NCBI GenBank assembly: GCA_946477505.1
Contig: CAMKYP010000099.1
Coordinates: 1-10,753, forward strand
Reading direction: 5' to 3'
From: an uncultured Dechloromonas sp.
Lineage (GTDB): Bacteria; Pseudomonadota; Gammaproteobacteria; Burkholderiales; Rhodocyclaceae
Length of the DNA stretch: 10,753 nt
The notes under the pieces are model-generated. The model was not told the DNA's origin, ran no database searches, and saw nothing but the letters and a program-made list of their open reading frames with translations. Both the position numbers and the translations under genes were made by a program. Of this stretch, positions 1 to 6,680 are shown piece by piece. Positions within the stretch are counted from its first letter, which is position 1, and each line of letters starts with the position of its first letter.

Positions 1-38
1 CCGTCATTTTCTCAAATTGCGCTGCATGATGGGCGCTT

Positions 39-551
39 ATGCAGAGTTTCCTTAACGGCCTGACTCGCAACGGTGCGATGGATGCCAGTGGCTGCGACCC
101 GGCAGGCGGTGCAGCAGCAATAACAAGTCCATCTAACGCCAGAACATGTGCTCCGTGCACTTCTGCTAATCGTGCCGCCTGCACCAGCGCTCTTTTTATC
201 GTCTCTGGCCGAGGCTTGAGAGTCGTTGATGACGGAGGAAATGCTGTCAATGACCCGGCGGTAACTAGCTCAACAGGAGCCGCTTACGTGTTGATTAGCC
301 ACATGGCTGAAGGCGGTGGCGGCTACACGTCCAGTGGCACAATTTCTGCCCCAACTATCGCAGCAGGAACGAACGAAGCGCTCAACGCCAACGGGCAAAC
401 CGTTCTTGCAGCGCCGGCATCATATTTCCACAGCAACATGATCTCAACAGGAGCCGGAGCAGGGGCGAATCACTTTGATGACCTTCTGAGCCATCCATCT
501 ATCTCACAATTGATGGCTAGGGCTCAGTTGGCGCCACGGACTCAGCCATAA
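39..551 (+). CDS. Pilin/pseudopilin-like protein, C-terminal part (possibly frameshifted)
   Basis: The 170-residue product has no hydrophobic N-terminal helix but resembles the C-terminal globular part of type II/IV pseudopilin-like proteins. It is rich in Gly, Ala, Thr and Ser, with 'RVVDDGGN', a 'YVLISHMAEGGGGY' segment, an 'NEALNANGQ' segment and a closing 'FDDLLSHPSISQLMARAQL'. Such proteins are assembled in or secreted through the inner membrane. The ATG at 39 has no convincing ribosome site. The frame before it stops at 27-29, but frame 2 is open from base 2 and reads '...RCMMGAYAEF' up to base 49. Skipping one C near base 50 would join it to 'LNGLTRNGAMD' here. So this is probably the tail of a longer gene broken by a one-base insertion (a real mutation or a read error), rather than a gene starting at 39. 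The reading frame is well supported; the family call is from pattern only. Confidence 0.55.
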   Translation: MQSFLNGLTRNGAMDASGCDPAGGAAAITSPSNARTCAPCTSANRAACTSALFIVSGRGLRVVDDGGNAVNDPAVTSSTGAAYVLISHMAEGGGGYTSSGTISAPTIAAGTNEALNANGQTVLAAPASYFHSNMISTGAGAGANHFDDLLSHPSISQLMARAQLAPRTQP

Positions 552-552
552 A

Positions 553-765
553 ATGATCATAAACTTAAGAAAAAAGCTGCTTAAGGACGCGCTGATTCTT
601 GCGCCGGCGGTCTACATGTTGGCGATCTGGGTCTATTTTTTATCGCCGCAGGCAAGCGCGGAATCTGCGCCAATGTTCCTTGGCTTGGCTGCTCTGTTGG
701 CTTTCGGTGTCGCCTACTCGATTCGCCTCTTTGTCAACTCTGTTTGGTCGAATCAAAAGCCATGA
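553..765 (+). CDS. Small two-helix membrane protein, unknown function
   Basis: This 70-residue protein has a basic N-terminus (INLRKKLLK) and two hydrophobic segments, at about residues 11-30 (ALILAPAVYMLAIWVYFL) and 38-62 (APMFLGLAALLAFGVAYSIRLF). That predicts a small inner-membrane hairpin with both ends in the cytoplasm. Its ATG lies one base after the TAA of the pilin-like gene, and its stop overlaps the next start (ATGA), so it sits in a tight three-gene string and is probably translated by coupling. No clear Shine-Dalgarno sequence precedes it. No family is recognised; the link to the pilin-like protein rests only on gene order. Confidence 0.6.
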   Translation: MIINLRKKLLKDALILAPAVYMLAIWVYFLSPQASAESAPMFLGLAALLAFGVAYSIRLFVNSVWSNQKP

Positions 766-944
766 ATCAAGAAGAACAACAACGACTGCTTAACGAGAAC
801 TGGAAGAAATATCTGATCGCTGCTGACGAGGCGAAGAAGGAAGGAAAGCCGATCGGTACTTTCTCTTCGTGGCAGTTCGAAAACAAGCTGATCAGCTTTG
901 ATATTCCGCTCACAAAAGCTGAATATCTCGGACAGGGTATCTGA
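762..944 (+). CDS. Small hypothetical protein (60 residues)
   Basis: The product begins MNQEEQQRLLNENW and is charged and soluble. A predicted N-terminal helix (to about residue 28, 'AADEAKKEGKP') is followed by a short mixed region ending 'YLGQGI'. The ATG at 762 was chosen because it overlaps the preceding TGA as ATGA, the usual sign of translational coupling. An alternative ATG at 744 would add six residues and lie deep inside the upstream gene. No signal peptide, membrane segment or known domain is visible. It closes the + strand string that starts with the pilin-like gene; a long non-coding stretch follows. Confidence 0.5.
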   Translation: MNQEEQQRLLNENWKKYLIAADEAKKEGKPIGTFSSWQFENKLISFDIPLTKAEYLGQGI

Positions 945-984
945 CGGCAGGGATCTACAGCTCGCCTCCGCTACGAAGCCACCA

Positions 985-1003
985 TTCAAGGGATGCCCCT
1001 GAA
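985..1003. repeat. Short inverted repeat
   Basis: TTCAAGGG and CCCCTGAA flank a three-base ATG loop, pairing at seven of eight positions with one A-C mismatch. No T-run follows, so it is not a standard terminator. It lies 40 bases after the last gene of the + strand string and could help end or protect that transcript. Confidence 0.35.
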
Positions 1004-1179
1004 AGCTGCTGGATAGCCAATACGTGCTGATCGGCCAATCCGGCCATTAGCCCATGGGTCGGTGTCAGGCAGCAATCTGGCGTAGACCTGCCGTTCAGCT
1101 TCTTCATATAGTGAATACGTGCTTCGAACCTCAAGAGACATTCACCGGTAAGTAACCTGGGGGGCAAGTTTCTGATTGG

Positions 1180-1202
1180 AGCCACCGTTCAGTGCGGTGG
1201 CT
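1180..1202. repeat. Perfect 8-bp inverted repeat
   Basis: AGCCACCG and CGGTGGCT are exact complements around a seven-base TTCAGTG loop. A second overlapping inverted pair, TTCAG (1188-1192) and CTGAA (1201-1205), allows an alternative fold. No U-tract follows. The GTTCAG wording recurs elsewhere in the non-coding DNA around the 777-residue gene. Confidence 0.5.
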
Positions 1203-1231
1203 GAATGCGAACTGCTCCGCCAAAGCTTCCT

Positions 1232-1253
1232 CTGAGAGACTGCGCGCTCTCAG
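1232..1253. repeat. Perfect 7-bp inverted repeat
   Basis: CTGAGAG and CTCTCAG are exact complements around an eight-base loop, ACTGCGCG. It lies about 160 bases before the 777-residue gene. No role can be assigned: it could be an operator, a remnant of palindromic intergenic repeat, or chance. Confidence 0.4.
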
Positions 1254-1396
1254 TCAGCAAACAGTGCAATTCCGGACTGTCATGATTGGCTCTACCGAAC
1301 TCTACAGCACCGTCAGATCGCAGCGCGAGGCAGAACAGGAACGGGAGGATGTTATACCTGTAGAATAAATAAATCACTTGTGCGATTGACTTTGAA

Positions 1397-1403
1397 AAGA
1401 AGG
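1397..1403 (+). promoter_or_regulatory. Ribosome binding site of the 777-residue gene
   Basis: AAGAAGG ends seven bases before the ATG at 1411. An in-frame TGA at 1393-1395 rules out a longer product, so this start is firm. Confidence 0.65.
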
Positions 1404-1410
1404 TTTTCGG

Positions 1411-3744
1411 ATGGCTTCTCCTCGACTCGCTTTCATCGCCTACCCCTCTCGCGATCCGCAGTTGCTGGGGATCATGCGCTCGGCAATCAATAAAGCAAAT
1501 ACTGCACAAAATTTCGTTCACTTCGATTCATGGGAGTTCAACGACATTCCGGGTACGCCGTTGATTTCCCCAATCCTAGAAAAAATCGACGAATCTAGTT
1601 TTATTGTTGCCGATATTACATTTTTGAATCCAAACGTCGTCTATGAAGTAGGGTTTGCAATTGGCAAGGGTAAGCGCGTCTTTTTGACGCGACACCGGCA
1701 CTCCGTGGGGGACCGGGATATGGCGCGTCGGGTCGGTATTTTCGACACGCTCGGCTATTTCGAGTACGAGGATGCGGACGCCCTCGCAGAAAGAATTACA
1801 ACACCGATTGACGAAACACCGCTTTCGTTCTCGTTGAAAGTTGACGTGCGGGCACCGGCCTACGTGGTCGATCCACCAGAAAAAGGTGCCGCCGCAACCA
1901 TGATGACTTCACGCCTTAAGAAGGCACGTTATCGCTATCGCAGTTTTAATCCGACTGAAGACTCCCGCCTGTCAGCAGTGGATGCCATTCGCCAAGTTGC
2001 CGCATCAGCCGGTGTCCTATTGACGTTGGAGCAAGAACAAACGAAGGACTGGGCCCTTGTCCACAATCTCCGTACCTTATTCGTTGCCGGCCTTGCCGAT
2101 GGCATGGGCAAACCTGTACTGATTTTGTGTCCCGATGGTTACGATGCGCCACTTGATATACGGGACGAAGTCAAACCATACCGACATCCTGAGGATATCG
2201 TCGACCACGTCGCAGCACTTGTGCTGGAACTGACCGACTATCTGCAGCAGGCGGATCCGCCATCAGCCAAGGTGGCCACGTCCTTGCAGCGCCTGTCGTT
2301 TGGCGACCCAACTGCAGAAAACGAGATGACGACCTTGGGTTCGTACTACATGCTCACCGATCAATTCGGCCGGGCCCTGCGCGGCGAGGTGAATTTGGTG
2401 GTCGGACGAAAAGGTTCCGGCAAAACTGCGCTATTCCTGCAACTGCGCGATCGTCTGCGTTCCGACAAACGAAATGTCATGGTCGACTTAAAGCCTGAAG
2501 GCTATCAATTGATCAAGCTAAAGGAAGATCTGCTGTGTTACCTGACGGAGGGCACGCAACAGCACCTGATTACCGCTTTCTGGGAATACCTGCTACTACT
2601 AGAAGTCACCTACAAAATTCTGGAAAAAGACCGCATCACCCACAAACATAACCACGAATTGTATGAGCGCTACCTTGATCTTGAAGCGACTTACAAGGTC
2701 GAGAACTTCTCAGTCGAGGGGGATTTTTCTGAGCGTTTGTTGATGCTTTCCAATCGCATTGCCACCGAATACCGGGCTAGATTCGGCAATGATGCGAACA
2801 CCAAGCTTAACGCCGATGACGTGGCATCGCTGATTTACTCACATGACCTTCGGGCATTGCAGCAAAAGCTGTCCGACTATCTCTACGCGAAACAAGCGGT
2901 ATGGATTTTGTTTGACAATCTCGACAAGGGCTGGAACACCGGCGGCGTTGATGAGATCGATGCGATCGTACTGCGCTGCCTCGTGGAAGCTGGGCGCAAG
3001 ATCGAACGTGAAATGACCAAGCGTAAGCATGTGTTTCACTGCATCGTTTTCATCCGCAATGACGTCTACGAGTTGCTTATGAAGAGTAGCGCCGACTACG
3101 GCAAAGACATGCGTGCGGTACTCGATTGGACTGATGCCGACATGCTGCGTGAGATGCTGCGCCTGCGTCTGGTATCCGGAATTGAGGGTATTGCCAATGA
3201 TGTGAACTTCGAACAAGTTTGGCGCGACATTTGCATATCTCATTGTCGCGGCGAGGAGAGCGCAGCCTACCTAATTGAACGTTCGTTGATGCGACCCCGC
3301 AACCTGCTGAAAATTTTTGCGCACAGTAAGGGTTTCGCCAGTAATCTCAATCACGCGAAGATTGATGAGAGCGATATCGAAAAAGGCTTGCGAGCATACT
3401 CTCAGGACCTGTTGATCGAACTTGACCACGAACTAAACGACGTTTTTCCAGCGGTTCCTAACTTGCTGTACAGCTTTCTGGACGCACCGTCTAAAGTAAG
3501 CGCCGCGCAAATAAGCGATATTCTCTCTGCGGGCGGAGTGCCCCACAACAAGATTGAAGACGTCCTAGGCTTCCTCCTTTACTACGGCGTGATTGGCCTG
3601 CAAACAGACGGCGGCGTGCAATATATCTTCGACGTTAACTATGATTCAAAGCTGCTCAGTCTTCGCGCTGCCCGACGAGGAGAGCGTGCTCTGTACGTAA
3701 TTAATCCAGCGTTCTGGCCTGCACTCGGTATTGCCGTAGCCTAA
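1411..3744 (+). CDS. NDT/TIR-like domain fused to Sll1717-type P-loop ATPase; defence candidate
   Basis: The 777-residue protein has a layered structure. Residues 1-135 form a nucleoside-2'-deoxyribosyltransferase/TIR-like fold, with the hallmark 'ADITFLNPNVVYEVGFAIGKGK' region at about 67-88 (D68, E79). Residues 165-280 look like a second, degenerate copy ('FVAGLADGMGKPVLILC', 224-240). From about 295 a P-loop ATPase follows: Walker A GRKGSGKT (332-339), Walker B VWILFDNLDKGW (497-508; D502, D505), a sensor-like 'IVFIRNDVYELL' (545-556), 'MRPRNLLKIF' (627-636) and a winged-helix-like tail (about 695-745). The DNLDKGW and FIRNDVY signatures fit the Sll1717 group of P-loop ATPases. Known relatives of the first domain bind or cleave nucleosides, nucleotides or NAD. 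Inference: the ATPase senses a trigger and switches on the nucleotide-acting part, as in abortive-infection proteins. The gene stands alone, with its own ribosome site and non-coding DNA on both sides. There is no membrane segment or signal peptide, so it is cytoplasmic. The ATPase call is firm; the defence role is not proven. Confidence 0.85.
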   Translation: MASPRLAFIAYPSRDPQLLGIMRSAINKANTAQNFVHFDSWEFNDIPGTPLISPILEKIDESSFIVADITFLNPNVVYEVGFAIGKGKRVFLTRHRHSVGDRDMARRVGIFDTLGYFEYEDADALAERITTPIDETPLSFSLKVDVRAPAYVVDPPEKGAAATMMTSRLKKARYRYRSFNPTEDSRLSAVDAIRQVAASAGVLLTLEQEQTKDWALVHNLRTLFVAGLADGMGKPVLILCPDGYDAPLDIRDEVKPYRHPEDIVDHVAALVLELTDYLQQADPPSAKVATSLQRLSFGDPTAENEMTTLGSYYMLTDQFGRALRGEVNLVVGRKGSGKTALFLQLRDRLRSDKRNVMVDLKPEGYQLIKLKEDLLCYLTEGTQQHLITAFWEYLLLLEVTYKILEKDRITHKHNHELYERYLDLEATYKVENFSVEGDFSERLLMLSNRIATEYRARFGNDANTKLNADDVASLIYSHDLRALQQKLSDYLYAKQAVWILFDNLDKGWNTGGVDEIDAIVLRCLVEAGRKIEREMTKRKHVFHCIVFIRNDVYELLMKSSADYGKDMRAVLDWTDADMLREMLRLRLVSGIEGIANDVNFEQVWRDICISHCRGEESAAYLIERSLMRPRNLLKIFAHSKGFASNLNHAKIDESDIEKGLRAYSQDLLIELDHELNDVFPAVPNLLYSFLDAPSKVSAAQISDILSAGGVPHNKIEDVLGFLLYYGVIGLQTDGGVQYIFDVNYDSKLLSLRAARRGERALYVINPAFWPALGIAVA

Positions 3745-4037
3745 CCGACCGGGTTATCTCTGTTAGTGACTTTGAGTGGTCAAAGGCGCGAGGGCTCGAC
3801 GGCAATTACACTTGGACGGCGGATTACAGACGCATTCCTGCCTGATATAGGCCAGCGGCCAAAGGTCAGCTTCGGCCGACTTCCGGTCCTCGGCCTGAAC
3901 TGCCGTTGGCCTGACGCACTCGGTCAGGCGGCAAAGCGCCGGTTACCTGTCGTTCAGCCGAAACTTTCGCTAAATGGCAGATTTCCGATGCACAACAGCG
4001 GTCTACATTCGGGAAGCACCAAGCGACTAACTACCGA
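3745..4037. other. Non-coding, palindrome-rich gap between convergent genes
   Basis: This 293-base stretch separates the 777-residue gene (+) from the TerB-like gene (-). The + strand open frame from 3766 gives Arg/Pro-rich text and runs into the TerB gene in the opposite direction, so it is rejected as coding. The DNA is rich in GGCC and CGGCC blocks with several inverted pairs, for example GGCCGA 3874-3879 with TCGGCC 3890-3895. It looks like decayed intergenic repeat. No U-tract terminator is seen for either gene. Confidence 0.5.
3901..3933. repeat. Inverted repeat between convergent genes
   Basis: GCCTGAC (3909-3915) and GTCAGGC (3923-3929) are exact complements. The stem can be lengthened by TGCC (3901-3904) with GGCA (3930-3933), leaving a four-base bulge, GTTG, on the left side. 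It lies between two converging genes, so it may end both transcripts despite lacking a T-run. A REP-like or degenerate repeat is equally possible. Confidence 0.45.
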
Positions 4038-4970
4038 TCACACCCCCCGCACCAAACTCATCACCTGCCCCATATCCAGTGACTGCGCCTTATGTTCCAT
4101 TTGCGGGAGGTACTGCTGCTGCAACTGCTTGGCAGGAGTCAGCAGGCTCTGGAAAGTTTCCTGTAACAACGCGGTGCTCATGGTCCGACCACCGGCGTAA
4201 TACCGCTTCGCTACCTGTCCGAGCGCATAGGTGGTGGCGAACGAGAAGGCCATGCCGGTGGCAGCGCGACCGATCTTCCCAAAGGTCTTTCCTGCCGCCT
4301 TGCCCAGCAAGCCGCCCAGCAGCTTTCGGCCGAACTGCTCCAGATACTGCGAGGTCAGACCGACTCCCGCGGCGGCGATGAACTCCTTGATATGCCCTTG
4401 ATCCAGTTCGACTCCATGAGCCTTACCGATGCCATACACCATGCGGATTTGGAGCGGAATGATCGCCATCGATGCCCAGGACTGGGGTAACAGTTCGAGT
4501 GCTCCGTTAAGCAAGGCGCTGTTGAGGATTGTCTTGTCCAGTTCAGTATCCAGGGGGCCAACTTGTTCCAACTGCTTCACAGGCAAATCGGCGGCGGAAA
4601 CAACCGGATCGATCGCCTGTTCGATTGCACTGGATTGTCCAGCGTCGAGATTCAGGGAACGCTTGAGTTCGTCAAGGAAGGTGCGTTCGGCCGGACTCAT
4701 GCGCCCGTCAGCCTCGCAGACACAAACTGCCATTTCGTAGGCGAACAGGCGCTGCCCGATATCGGAAAGTGTGCCTGCCGCCGTGTCCAGCGGCAGGCGT
4801 TTGAGCAGGACGTCTTGATACAGGCGGGCCATATCGAGGCCAGGGGTGCCTTCGGATAGTGATTCTGCAATGCGTTTTACCTCCTCGCGTTCATGGTCGT
4901 CCTTAACGCCATCGGCAAAGGCGGCATGCAGGCACAGGGCGAGGATGGAACGTTGTTCTTCGAGTGTCAT
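4038..4970 (-). CDS. TerB-like / DUF697-like domain protein
   Basis: The product (310 residues from the chosen start) has two parts. Residues 1 to about 120 are TerB-like: 'LCLHAAFADGVKDDHEREEV' and, in a second helical repeat, 'CVCEADGRMSPAERTFLDEL' carry the acidic A-D-G-x-x-x-x-E-R pattern of tellurite-resistance TerB proteins. Residues from about 140 to 270 resemble DUF697/YcjF-type domains, with 'ALLNGALELLPQSWASMAIIPLQIRMVYGIGKAHG' split across two helices and a glycine-rich 'GKIGRAATGMAFSFATTYALGQVAKRYY' stretch that may enter the membrane. The ATG at 4970 is preferred to a GTG at 5009 because AGGA (4978-4981) sits seven bases ahead of it. It follows the metal transporter gene by 53 bases and is last in the - strand run, suggesting a role in metal or envelope stress. 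The molecular function of this combination is not known to me. Confidence 0.75.
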   Translation of the reverse strand: MTLEEQRSILALCLHAAFADGVKDDHEREEVKRIAESLSEGTPGLDMARLYQDVLLKRLPLDTAAGTLSDIGQRLFAYEMAVCVCEADGRMSPAERTFLDELKRSLNLDAGQSSAIEQAIDPVVSAADLPVKQLEQVGPLDTELDKTILNSALLNGALELLPQSWASMAIIPLQIRMVYGIGKAHGVELDQGHIKEFIAAAGVGLTSQYLEQFGRKLLGGLLGKAAGKTFGKIGRAATGMAFSFATTYALGQVAKRYYAGGRTMSTALLQETFQSLLTPAKQLQQQYLPQMEHKAQSLDMGQVMSLVRGV

Positions 4971-4977
4971 GTGATTA

Positions 4978-4981
4978 TCCT
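4978..4981 (-). promoter_or_regulatory. Ribosome binding site deciding the TerB-like start
   Basis: On the - strand AGGA lies seven bases before the ATG at 4970 (CAGGATAATCACATG). The longer GTG start at 5009 has no such site, so the shorter protein is favoured. Confidence 0.55.
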
Positions 4982-5023
4982 GGGGAAGTTCAGAAGCGGG
5001 GGCGGTCACCAGCGAGGGCAGGC

Positions 5024-5944
5024 TTACCTGGCCCGATCAAGTGCCTGATCATCCATTGAACATGGATCATCTATCGGCTCCAGATGGGAAGTGATGTGGC
5101 AGTTGGGGATCGCTGTCCTCAGGTCACGCTCAATTCGCTCAACCCAGTCATGGGCCTCCTGAACTGACCATTTTCCCGGCACTAGCGCATGGAAACTGAT
5201 GAACGACCGTCGCCCAGCCTGTCGTGTCCGCAAGGCGTGGTAGGCGATGCCCTGTTCGATGTAGCGATCGAAGACTTCGGTAATGAGGCGCTTTTGCTCT
5301 GGCGGCAAAGCAGTGTCCATAAGCCCGGAAGCTGAGCGATGCATCAACTGCCATCCCGTCCAGACAATGTTCGCGGCAACGAGCACTGCAATCGTCGGAT
5401 CCAGCCAGTTCCAGCCTGACATCGCCACAAGTCCCACCCCAAGGATGACACCAACGGAGGTCCAGACATCCGTCATCAGATGGTGGGCATCAGCTTCGAG
5501 CGTAATGGACTGATGCTCGCGGCCTGCCTTCAATAGCAAGCGTGCCACAAGCAGGTTTATGACTGAGGCCGCCACTGAAACAACCAATCCAATGCCGACA
5601 GCCTCGATCGGCTGGGGATTTATGAATCGTTCGATTGCCGTATAACCAATGCTGACGGCTGCCAGGATTATCAGGAAACCCTCGAAGGCGCTGGAGAAAT
5701 GCTCGGCCTTACCGTGTCCGTGTGGGTGATCCTCGTCGGCAGGTTGTTCCGCCAGCCAGAGCATCCACAGCGCCATGAGTGCGCCCGCGAGATTGACAAA
5801 AGACTCGATGGCATCCGAGAGTAAGCCGACCGATCCGGTTAAATGCCATGCCACCCCCTTGAGCAGGATGGTCGCAATTGCTGCACCAATGGAAATCCAC
5901 GCATAACGTTGCAGGCTGGGTACGGCCGTGTCAGTCATCATCAT
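5024..5944 (-). CDS. Cation diffusion facilitator family metal transporter
   Basis: This 306-residue inner-membrane protein belongs to the CDF family (FieF-like), which exports divalent metals such as Zn, Fe, Mn or Co in exchange for protons. Six membrane segments lie between residues about 12 and 220. Transmembrane site residues are visible: D44 in 'LLSDAIESFVN' (helix 2) and the H155-x3-D159 pair in 'ADAHHLMTD' (helix 5). Position 48, usually Asp in FieF, is Ser, with E47 and N51 nearby, so metal choice may differ. 'HPHGHGKAEHFSS' (73-85) is the His-rich loop after helix 2. The C-terminal cytoplasmic domain ends in 'CHITSHLEP'. Three ATGs in a row (5944, 5941, 5938) begin the gene, overlapping the 3' end of the octahaem cytochrome gene by 11 or 14 bases if either of the first two is used. 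A longer frame back to 6139 is only the shadow of that cytochrome gene. The metal substrate is not decidable here. Confidence 0.9.
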   Translation of the reverse strand: MMMTDTAVPSLQRYAWISIGAAIATILLKGVAWHLTGSVGLLSDAIESFVNLAGALMALWMLWLAEQPADEDHPHGHGKAEHFSSAFEGFLIILAAVSIGYTAIERFINPQPIEAVGIGLVVSVAASVINLLVARLLLKAGREHQSITLEADAHHLMTDVWTSVGVILGVGLVAMSGWNWLDPTIAVLVAANIVWTGWQLMHRSASGLMDTALPPEQKRLITEVFDRYIEQGIAYHALRTRQAGRRSFISFHALVPGKWSVQEAHDWVERIERDLRTAIPNCHITSHLEPIDDPCSMDDQALDRAR

Positions 5945-6680
5945 GCTTTTTGCCGCGCTTCCCTTTTCCCTCACGCTCCCTTCCTGGCATTCGAATATCG
6001 TGTTCGTCGGCATTCTTGTGGCACTCGACACAGTTGTCAAAGTCACGGATTCCTTCCTCGATATGCTCGCGACGGATTTTCTGCTGTGAGTGCTCATGGC
6101 AGCCGTAGCACGTATAGCGGCTGTAGTCGTTACGGACATGGCAGGTCGCGCATTTAACGTTGTGGTCGCGATCCAGTTCGAAATACTTCGCGTGATCGAA
6201 GGTGGCGGGGGTCCATTTGTCCTGGCTATGGCACTGACTGCAATTGCCGGTGATCTGCTGGTGGAGGCTGTCCTTGGGTGACTTATGGCAACCCTGACAT
6301 TCGTTGCGCGTCGCCTTCTCCAGCAAGCGGTGGTTGAACTGCCCGGTCGGGCGGAAGCGCTTCACCCCGGCATGATCGCTATGGCAGGCGATGCAGTCCG
6401 AGCGGATGAGTTTTTGGTGGAACGGTGTCGAAGTCAGAGGCTTCTGGACTGGCAGACCTGTCGTGGTGAGTTTGCCGATTTCCTCCGGCTTGTGACAGCT
6501 GACGCACCGTTCCGATTCGGCACCGGTGAAGGTAGCGTGACAGGCAAAGCAGTCCGACTCCAGTTTTGCATGACCTGGAATTAACTTGCCGGGGCCAACC
6601 ATCAGGTGGGGATAAACGAAAGCCAGAATGGCCAACACAATCAGGTTGGCGGCAAGGATCCACTTCAGCGTGCGGTTCAT
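5931..6680 (-). CDS. Membrane-anchored octahaem c-type cytochrome
   Basis: The 249-residue product has an N-terminal signal anchor (about 5-24, 'LKWILAANLIVLAILAFVY') and eight CxxCH haem c sites, at residues 44, 59, 96, 128, 147, 177, 191 and 217. Extra histidines (H37, H88, H103, H117, H140, H163, H173, H206) are spaced as the distal ligands of bis-His haems, as in class III/c7-like cytochromes. It should sit on the periplasmic face and pass electrons on from the haem b protein encoded just upstream. The tail is unusual: 'GREREGKGKRGKK' then HDDD and stop. The ATG at 6680 was chosen because it overlaps the preceding stop as ATGA and puts the hydrophobic anchor at the N-terminus; a longer frame to 6770 adds residues without a signal. 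The family is certain; the electron acceptor is not (metal, nitrogen oxide, or extracellular acceptor are all possible). Confidence 0.9.
   Translation of the reverse strand: MNRTLKWILAANLIVLAILAFVYPHLMVGPGKLIPGHAKLESDCFACHATFTGAESERCVSCHKPEEIGKLTTTGLPVQKPLTSTPFHQKLIRSDCIACHSDHAGVKRFRPTGQFNHRLLEKATRNECQGCHKSPKDSLHQQITGNCSQCHSQDKWTPATFDHAKYFELDRDHNVKCATCHVRNDYSRYTCYGCHEHSQQKIRREHIEEGIRDFDNCVECHKNADEHDIRMPGREREGKGKRGKKHDDD

Larger units (their letters stand above)
945..1410. other. Non-coding stretch with short palindromes
   Basis: This 466-base gap holds no convincing gene on either strand; the open frames at 955-1185 and 1189-1521 (- strand) give unfamiliar, Cys/Arg/Leu-rich text without start signals. 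It contains three hairpin-forming repeats (985-1003, 1180-1202, 1232-1253). The last 60 bases before the 777-residue gene are A/T-rich (TATACC at about 1353, TAGAAT at 1361), so a promoter probably lies here. No -35 box at good spacing is visible, so none is called. Confidence 0.5.

Noticed and set aside
955..1185. Open frame of 76 codons on the - strand
   Set aside because: No ribosome site and no recognisable fold; the surrounding DNA is palindromic and looks non-coding.
1353..1366. TATACC/TAGAAT as a -10 box for the 777-residue gene
   Set aside because: No -35 hexamer at 16-18 bases; plausible region but not callable.
1189..1521. Open frame of 110 codons on the - strand
   Set aside because: It overlaps the firm 5' end of the 777-residue gene on the opposite strand, and its text is low-quality.
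3766..4200. Open frame of 144 codons on the + strand
   Set aside because: It runs antisense into the TerB-like gene and its Arg/Pro/Cys-rich text matches non-coding repeat DNA.
4971..5009. GTG start giving a 13-residue longer TerB-like protein
   Set aside because: No ribosome site precedes it, while AGGA sits at good spacing before the ATG at 4970.
5945..6139. 65-residue N-terminal extension of the CDF transporter
   Set aside because: It is an out-of-frame reading of the octahaem cytochrome gene; the transporter family starts at the ATG cluster.
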